The notes beneath the pieces are model-generated. The model was not told the DNA's origin. It saw only the letters and a list, made by a program, of their open reading frames with translations, and searched no databases. Made by a program: the position numbers and the translations under genes. A DNA stretch of 64,000 bases from Mycobacterium paraterrae (GTDB lineage: Bacteria > Actinomycetota > Actinomycetes > Mycobacteriales > Mycobacteriaceae). Location: positions 1,674,001 through 1,738,000 of the forward strand of contig NZ_CP092488.2 in NCBI RefSeq assembly GCF_022430545.2, read 5' to 3'. The number at the start of each line of letters is the position of its first letter. Within the stretch, counting starts at the first letter, position 1. Positions 59,514-64,000 of the stretch are shown here, in pieces.

Positions 59514-60454
59514 ATGCGCCGTACGACCCCCTCGGCCCGGCTGGCGGCATCGTTTCACGTGAAACATCGGACATCGATACGCCGATAGGAGCTGCCGCGG
59601 AAAGGGCGACGCAGGTGCTCTCCAAGTCCTGCGAGCCGCTGAGCCGCCCGGCACACCGACGCCTCTTCACCATCGCAAACCAAAAGGGTGGTGTTGGGAA
59701 GACGACGACAGCGGTAAACCTGGCGGCGGCGCTCGCCGTCCAAGGACTCCGGACGCTCGTCATCGACCTGGATCCGCAGGGTAACGCGAGCACCGCGCTA
59801 GGCATCTCGGACCGGCACTCCGGCACGCCGTCGTCCTATGAGGTACTCCTCGGTGAGATCCCGTTGAAGGATGCGATGCGACAGAGCCCGCACAGCGACC
59901 GGCTTTACTGCGTGCCGTCGACCATCGACCTGGCCGGCGCCGAGATCGAATTGGTCAGCATGGTCGCCCGCGAGAATCGGTTGCGAACTGCGCTTGCCGA
60001 ACTGGATACCGTCGACTTCGACTACGTGTTCATCGACTGCCCGCCGTCCCTCGGCCTGCTGACCATCAACGCGTTGGTGGCCGCGCCCGAGGTGCTGATC
60101 CCGATCCAGTGCGAGTACTACGCGCTGGAGGGCGTGTCGCAATTGATGAACAACATCAACTTGGTCAAGGCGCACCTGAATCCCGGCTTGGACGTCAGCA
60201 CCGTAATCCTCACCATGTACGACGGGCGCACCAAATTGGCCGACCAGGTCGCCGAGGAAGTCCGCCGGTTCTTCGGCCCGAAGGTGTTGAAGACGGTGAT
60301 CCCGCGCAGCGTCAAAGTGTCCGAAGCGCCGGGCTACAGCATGACGATCATCGATTACGATCCCGGTTCACGGGGCGCGATGAGTTACCTCGACGCCAGC
60401 CGCGAGATTGCCGAGCGCGGTGTGATGACAGCCGATGAAGGGAATCACCGATGA
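59510..60454 (+). CDS. parA: ParA (Soj), chromosome-partitioning ATPase
   Basis: This 314-aa ParA has a 50-residue N-terminal extension that includes VSRETS, encoded by a parS-like site. The deviant Walker A is KGGVGKTT (59-66), A' is LVIDLDPQGNAS, and Walker B is YVFIDCPPSLG. The C-terminal segments VIPRSVKVSEAPGYSMTI are typical. It forms DNA-bound dimers that pull ParB-parS complexes to the pole. GGGAGAG precedes the ATG at 59510, and it overlaps rsmG and parB by ATGA. Confidence 0.95.
   Translation: MNAPYDPLGPAGGIVSRETSDIDTPIGAAAERATQVLSKSCEPLSRPAHRRLFTIANQKGGVGKTTTAVNLAAALAVQGLRTLVIDLDPQGNASTALGISDRHSGTPSSYEVLLGEIPLKDAMRQSPHSDRLYCVPSTIDLAGAEIELVSMVARENRLRTALAELDTVDFDYVFIDCPPSLGLLTINALVAAPEVLIPIQCEYYALEGVSQLMNNINLVKAHLNPGLDVSTVILTMYDGRTKLADQVAEEVRRFFGPKVLKTVIPRSVKVSEAPGYSMTIIDYDPGSRGAMSYLDASREIAERGVMTADEGNHR
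59551..59566. promoter_or_regulatory. parS: parS site 2 (15/16) inside parA
   Basis: CGTTTCACGTGAAACA differs from the parS consensus only at the first base. It codes for part of IVSRETS near the ParA N-terminus. It is 759 bp from site 1. Its preservation as coding DNA suggests selection on both the site and the peptide. Confidence 0.93.
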
Positions 60455-61437
60455 GCCAGCAGACGCGCAAGAAGGGCGGACTCGGCCGGGGTCTTGCCTC
60501 GCTGATTCCGACCGGACCGGCCGAGGGGGAGACCGACTCGGCGCAACTCGGCGGCCCACGAATCGGCGCCGCCGCAGCCGACATCCTGATGGGCGGCCCG
60601 CCCGCAGCGATCCCGTCCGACGTCGGCGCGGTGTACCGAGAGATCGAGCCGACGCAAATTCAACCCAACCCGCGTCAGCCAAGACAAGTATTCGACGACG
60701 AGGCGCTGTCGGAACTCGTCCACTCGATCCGCGAGTTCGGTCTGATGCAGCCGATCGTGGTCCGCGACCTCGGTGCGGCATCGAGTCCCCGATACCAACT
60801 TGTGATGGGGGAGCGGCGGTGGCGCGCGGCCCAGACCGCCGGCCTGACGGCCATCCCAGCCATCGTCCGAGAGACCGCCGAGGACAACCTGTTGCGCGAC
60901 GCGCTCCTCGAAAACATCCACCGAGCGCAGCTGAATCCGTTGGAAGAGGCGGCGGCATACCAGCAATTGCTCGACGAGTTCGACGTGACTCACGACGAGC
61001 TGGCGGCTCGAATCGGCCGGTCACGGCCGCTGATTTCCAACATGATCCGGTTGCTGCGGTTACCAATCGCCGTCCAGCGCCGAGTCGCGGCCGGCGTTCT
61101 GTCAGCAGGCCACGCCCGAGCACTGCTGTCCCTGGAAGCCGGCGCGGAAGCGCAGGAGGCGCTCGCGGCACGCATCGTCGCCGAGGGACTGTCGGTCCGA
61201 GCGACCGAAGAGGCGGTCACCCTCGCAAACCGGAGCGAGCCAGGCAAGCCCGCGGCGCCGAAGCGCAAACCGATTCAGATGCCCGGGCTCCAGGACATTG
61301 CCGAACAACTATCGGGTGCCTTCGATACACGGGTCACGGTCAGCCTCGGCAAGCGCAAGGGCAAAATCGTGGTCGAATTCGGTTCCGTGGACGATTTGCA
61401 GCGCATTGTCGAGTTGATGAACTCGCCGAAGAGCTGA
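60451..61437 (+). CDS. parB: ParB (Spo0J), chromosome-partitioning DNA-binding CTPase
   Basis: This is a 328-aa ParB. The N-terminal ParA-binding region is KKGGLGRGLASLIP. The CTPase boxes follow (IQPNPRQPRQVFDDEALSELVHSI, LVMGERRWRAAQTAGL and the NLLRDALLENIHRAQLNPLEEAAAYQQLL region), then the parS-reading HTH (THDELAARIGRSRPLISNMIRLL) and a C-terminal dimerisation domain. It spreads from the parS sites at 58792 and 59551. Its ATG overlaps the parA stop. Confidence 0.96.
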   Translation: MSQQTRKKGGLGRGLASLIPTGPAEGETDSAQLGGPRIGAAAADILMGGPPAAIPSDVGAVYREIEPTQIQPNPRQPRQVFDDEALSELVHSIREFGLMQPIVVRDLGAASSPRYQLVMGERRWRAAQTAGLTAIPAIVRETAEDNLLRDALLENIHRAQLNPLEEAAAYQQLLDEFDVTHDELAARIGRSRPLISNMIRLLRLPIAVQRRVAAGVLSAGHARALLSLEAGAEAQEALAARIVAEGLSVRATEEAVTLANRSEPGKPAAPKRKPIQMPGLQDIAEQLSGAFDTRVTVSLGKRKGKIVVEFGSVDDLQRIVELMNSPKS

Positions 61438-61734
61438 CCGGCTACACCAACCCGTTACGTCACTGTGACACTCCGCCCGATTTAGCCGCCCCGATATGCC
61501 GATGACCGACGAAAACGACTGTGCCCGAATTGAATTGGAGGCGAACGCCACGTTGGGCGCCGCAACGCACCACCACGACCGCGTAATCGCCGACCGATCG
61601 CCGTTCGGTCGGTCGAAGGTAGGTGCGAGCGGGTATCGCGGGCCTCGGCATCGGGGTACGCTCGGCTGCGGGGTGGGGGACCACGGGGATGACGGGCCGC
61701 CAATGACCGCCCCCCACGGAGGCCCAGGAGTCTA
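61438..61734. other. Intergenic region, parB to GNAT-like gene
   Basis: This 297-bp stretch has no gene I can support. A frame of 79 codons on the plus strand (61496-61735) has a His/Gly/Pro-rich, unstructured translation and no ribosome site. No repeat or terminator is obvious. It probably holds the promoter of the gene at 61735. Confidence 0.4.
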
Positions 61735-62472
61735 GTGTCTGCACGAATCACACCGCTGCGACTCGAAGCCTTCGATCAGCTGCCGAAGCATGCGCGCCGC
61801 TGTGTCTTCTGGGAAGTCGACCCCGCCACCCTCGGCCAACACGATCAACTCGCCGACCCTGAATTCGAGAAAGAAGCCTGGTTCTCGATGGTCATGCTGG
61901 AATGGGGATCGTGCGGCCAAGTGGCCACCGCCATGCCGGCCGACGGCGACCCCGGCGAGTCGGCGTGCCTGGGCTACGCCTTCTACGCGCCACCACGCAC
62001 GGTCCCGCGGGCCCATCGTTTTCCCACCGCGCCGGTGTCGCCCGACGCTGTGTTGCTGACCTCCATGCGGGTCGAGCCCGGACCGGACGCCGACGAATTG
62101 CCGTACACCCTGGTGGCTCGAGTCGTCGACGAGTTGGTCCGCCGCGGTGTGCGAGCCCTCGAAGCGTTCGGCCGCACCGAGAAAGTCGCGGAGCTGACAA
62201 CCTTGGCGAGCGTAGATCCCGAGCTGATGCCGGTGCTCGAGGTGCTGGGGGACTGCTCGGCCGAGCAGTGTGTGATCGATGCCGAATTTCTGCTCGACGC
62301 GGGATTCGTCGTGGTGGCGGCGCATCCCTATTTTCCGCGACTGCGCCTCGAACTGGACAAGGGTCTGGGGTGGAAGGCCGAAGTCGAGGCGGCGCTGGAG
62401 CGACTGCTGGAGAGTGCGGCGCTGCAACAGCCCGTCGCGGCGGGAGCCCCGGGCGACGTGGGCGTCGGCTAG
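61735..62472 (+). CDS. GNAT-like conserved protein (Rv3916c-like)
   Basis: This 245-aa protein is about the length of Rv3916c. Segments such as GYAFYAPPRTVPRAHRFPTAPVSPDAVLLTSMRVEP and LVARVVDELVRRGVRALEAFGRTE fit a GNAT fold. The C-terminal FLLDAGFVVVAAHPYFPRLRLELDKGLGWK follows the pattern of these acetyltransferase-like proteins. It is always found next to parB in mycobacteria, but its function is unknown. GTG start at 61735 follows CCAGGAGT. It converges with cwlM, overlapping by four bases. Confidence 0.88.
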   Translation: MSARITPLRLEAFDQLPKHARRCVFWEVDPATLGQHDQLADPEFEKEAWFSMVMLEWGSCGQVATAMPADGDPGESACLGYAFYAPPRTVPRAHRFPTAPVSPDAVLLTSMRVEPGPDADELPYTLVARVVDELVRRGVRALEAFGRTEKVAELTTLASVDPELMPVLEVLGDCSAEQCVIDAEFLLDAGFVVVAAHPYFPRLRLELDKGLGWKAEVEAALERLLESAALQQPVAAGAPGDVGVG

Positions 62473-63689
62473 GAACTGCTGGCGCGGCCGGCCTGCTCGA
62501 CGGCGAGCTCGTGAGCAAGCAGCTCGGCAAACGTGAACGTGCCGGTGGGCCGATCGTTTTTGCCGAGCAGGTAGAGCCGCTTGACGGCGGCCAGGATCCC
62601 TTCGGCGATCGCGTCGCGGGCCTGCGTGGTGGTCAGCATGGCCCGATCATGTGGGTTGCTGATATAGCCGACGTCGACCTGCACTGTGGGCATCCGGGTC
62701 AGGCGCAGCAGATCCCAGGTGCGGCCGTGGGTGCGGCAATCACGTAAACCGGTGCGCGCCACCACTTCTCGTTGAATGAAGTCGGCGAGGTTACGGCCGA
62801 TGGTCGACACCGAGCCGTGCGAATTACCGAAGTGGAACGAGGCGACGCCGCTGGCCGACGGGCTGGCCTGGGTTTCACAGCGCAGGCTGATCATCAGGTC
62901 TGCGCCGACGGCGTTGGCGGTCGCCGCGCGCTCGTGGTCGGACGGGCTGCGGTTGGTCGGCCGCGAGAGGAACGTCTCCATGCCGATCGCCGTCATTCGG
63001 CCTTCGAGCCGACTTCCCAAGTCCCAAAGAATGTCCGCTTCGCTGATCGGCCCCGCCGACCCGTGCGCGATCAGGCCGTGGTCGTTGCCGCCGCGGCCCG
63101 GGTCGATGATGATCCGCTTGCCCGAGAGTCGCGGCCCCGACCGGCGCACCAATTCTTCTTCGCGAATCGCGTGCAGCGAGCCGCCGGTTACCCGCGAACT
63201 GAGAAAGTACAAGGAGCGCAACGTTTCTGGGCCGCAGATGCCGTCGGCGTACAGCCCGTACTCGCGCTGGTACGACATCAGACCGTTGTGCGTCTGCAGG
63301 CCGAAGTACCCGTCTACCAGGCCGGTGTAGAAACCGAGATCCTGCAAGCGGGCCTGCAGCGTTGCGACGTCGTCGCCGTACATCGGCGCACCGAACTGGT
63401 GATGCAGGGTGCGAGCGCCCAGCCGGTAAGAAGCTTCCCGCAACGCGCGATTGGTGGCCTCCCCGACGATCCCGTCGACAAGTAGACCGCGGTGCTGTTG
63501 GAACGCACGTACTGCATGGTCGAGCTCGTCGTCGAAGACGTCGGCGGCAATATGCCGTCCGGTGTTGAGATCGGCATCCGCACCGACCAGGTGGCCGAGC
63601 GCGATCAGTGACGCGCGGATCTCAGTGACCGCCGCGTTACGGTCACCGCGGCGCAGCTCAGCGCCGTCGCCGCCGTGCGGTCCTGACAT
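62469..63689 (-). CDS. cwlM: CwlM, amidase-like regulator of MurA
   Basis: This is 406 aa, the same length as Rv3915. Two peptidoglycan-binding repeats (AVRAFQQHRGLLVDGIVGEATNRAL and DGYFGLQTHNGLMSYQREYGLYADGICGPETL) are followed by an amidase_3-like domain (IIIDPGRGGNDHG, VQVDVGYISNPHD). Mycobacterial CwlM is cytoplasmic; when phosphorylated by PknB it activates MurA. The C-terminal Thr cluster PTGTFTF (Thr-382, 384, 386) lies where such phosphosites are reported. No signal peptide is present, in line with that. It connects with PknB encoded in the same window. Confidence 0.95.
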   Translation of the reverse strand: MSGPHGGDGAELRRGDRNAAVTEIRASLIALGHLVGADADLNTGRHIAADVFDDELDHAVRAFQQHRGLLVDGIVGEATNRALREASYRLGARTLHHQFGAPMYGDDVATLQARLQDLGFYTGLVDGYFGLQTHNGLMSYQREYGLYADGICGPETLRSLYFLSSRVTGGSLHAIREEELVRRSGPRLSGKRIIIDPGRGGNDHGLIAHGSAGPISEADILWDLGSRLEGRMTAIGMETFLSRPTNRSPSDHERAATANAVGADLMISLRCETQASPSASGVASFHFGNSHGSVSTIGRNLADFIQREVVARTGLRDCRTHGRTWDLLRLTRMPTVQVDVGYISNPHDRAMLTTTQARDAIAEGILAAVKRLYLLGKNDRPTGTFTFAELLAHELAVEQAGRASSS

Positions 63690-63809
63690 TTCAAGGCCTC
63701 CGGTAAGCCGGTGTTAGCCCTGCCGCTTGTTTGACAGGCTTGGCCGTATTGTCTCAGACGCTTTACGGTTTCGGGAAAACGCCAGGCGAGCGCGTCGACG
63801 TCCAGCGAA

Positions 63810-64000
63810 CTACGCGAGGCCCGGCACGGCGTCGGAAAGCTCGCGCAGCAGAGCCGCCTTGCCCTTGGCGCCGACGATGCGCTTGACCGGCTCGCCGTCC
63901 TTGAACAGGATCAGCGTAGGGATCGACACCACGTCGAAATTACGGGCCGTCTCGGGGTTGGCGTCGACGTCGAGCTTGGCGACGGTCAGATGATCGGCAG
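63810..64000 (-). CDS. trxC: Thioredoxin, 3' part (window edge)
   Basis: The last 63 codons of a thioredoxin are in the window: VAKLDVDANPETARNFDVVSIPTLILFKDGEPVKRIVGAKGKAALLREL. The cis-Pro in SIPTL is present. The CGPC active site lies beyond the window end, so the gene is partial only because of the cut. Its place beside cwlM matches trxC (Rv3914) in H37Rv. Confidence 0.93.
   Translation of the reverse strand, partial: ADHLTVAKLDVDANPETARNFDVVSIPTLILFKDGEPVKRIVGAKGKAALLRELSDAVPGLA

Noticed and set aside
61496..61735. 79-codon frame between parB and the GNAT gene
   Set aside because: His/Gly/Pro-rich translation, no ribosome site, no family.

Overview
The window is a replication-origin region of a Mycobacterium chromosome. 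The whole gene set supports this: dnaA-oriC-dnaN-recF-gyrBA, rpmH-rnpA-yidD-yidC-jag-rsmG-parAB, the pknB/pknA/pbpA/rodA/pstP/fhaBA cell-wall cluster, EspR, the ethA/ethR pair, a membrane-anchored H-NS-like protein and type VII secretion genes. GC is high throughout. Gene order shows it is not M. tuberculosis; the species cannot be fixed from sequence alone. Names such as 'Rv3860-like' give the H37Rv gene recalled as the counterpart.

Layout. 1-6 kb: espR, a DUF6474 gene, a YcnI/CopC copper pair, hns-like gene, rraA, ethA and ethR. 5.8-11.4 kb: a third-type DinB polymerase with a LexA-like box on its start, a one-TM protein of unknown function, a TRIC/UPF0126 gene remnant, a PHP protein, an F420-type luciferase-like oxidoreductase, a LysM protein and an overlooked 46-codon gene. 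11.5-17.6 kb: gltD and gltB. 18-25.7 kb: a MinD-like Rv3860 homologue, a SigI-like sigma factor, an NmrA-like reductase and an F420 nitroreductase-like gene, then an ESX-2 remnant (eccA2, eccE2, truncated mycP2) with a MIRU-like repeat at the eccE2/eccA2 junction. The ESX-1 locus that H37Rv carries between Rv3860 and eccA2 is absent here. 25.8-30.5 kb: accessory metabolic genes and a MerR regulator facing an SDR gene across two matching MerR-type promoters. 30.6-42 kb: tRNA-Leu, then fhaA-fhaB-pstP-rodA-pbpA-pknA-pknB, whose last five genes overlap by ATGA, then trpG, a DUF881 gene and crgA. 42-45 kb: a PH-domain protein, ppiA, cwsA, small genes, tRNA-Ala and tRNA-Ile. 45-56 kb: gyrA, gyrB, dciA, recF, dnaN, oriC and dnaA, all on the minus strand. 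56-64 kb: rpmH to parB, a GNAT gene, cwlM and the 3' part of a thioredoxin gene; two parS sites lie inside the rsmG start and the parA N-terminal coding region.

How it fits together. Initiation (DnaA/oriC/DnaN/DciA), supercoiling (GyrAB), origin segregation (ParABS) and the elongation/division control circuit (PknA/B, PstP, FhaA/B, RodA-PbpA, CrgA, CwsA, CwlM) lie within about 35 kb. Relative to H37Rv, the origin block is inverted with respect to the espR-ESX-2 block. The truncated mycP2 and the accessory genes next to tRNA-Leu lie at the apparent junction.
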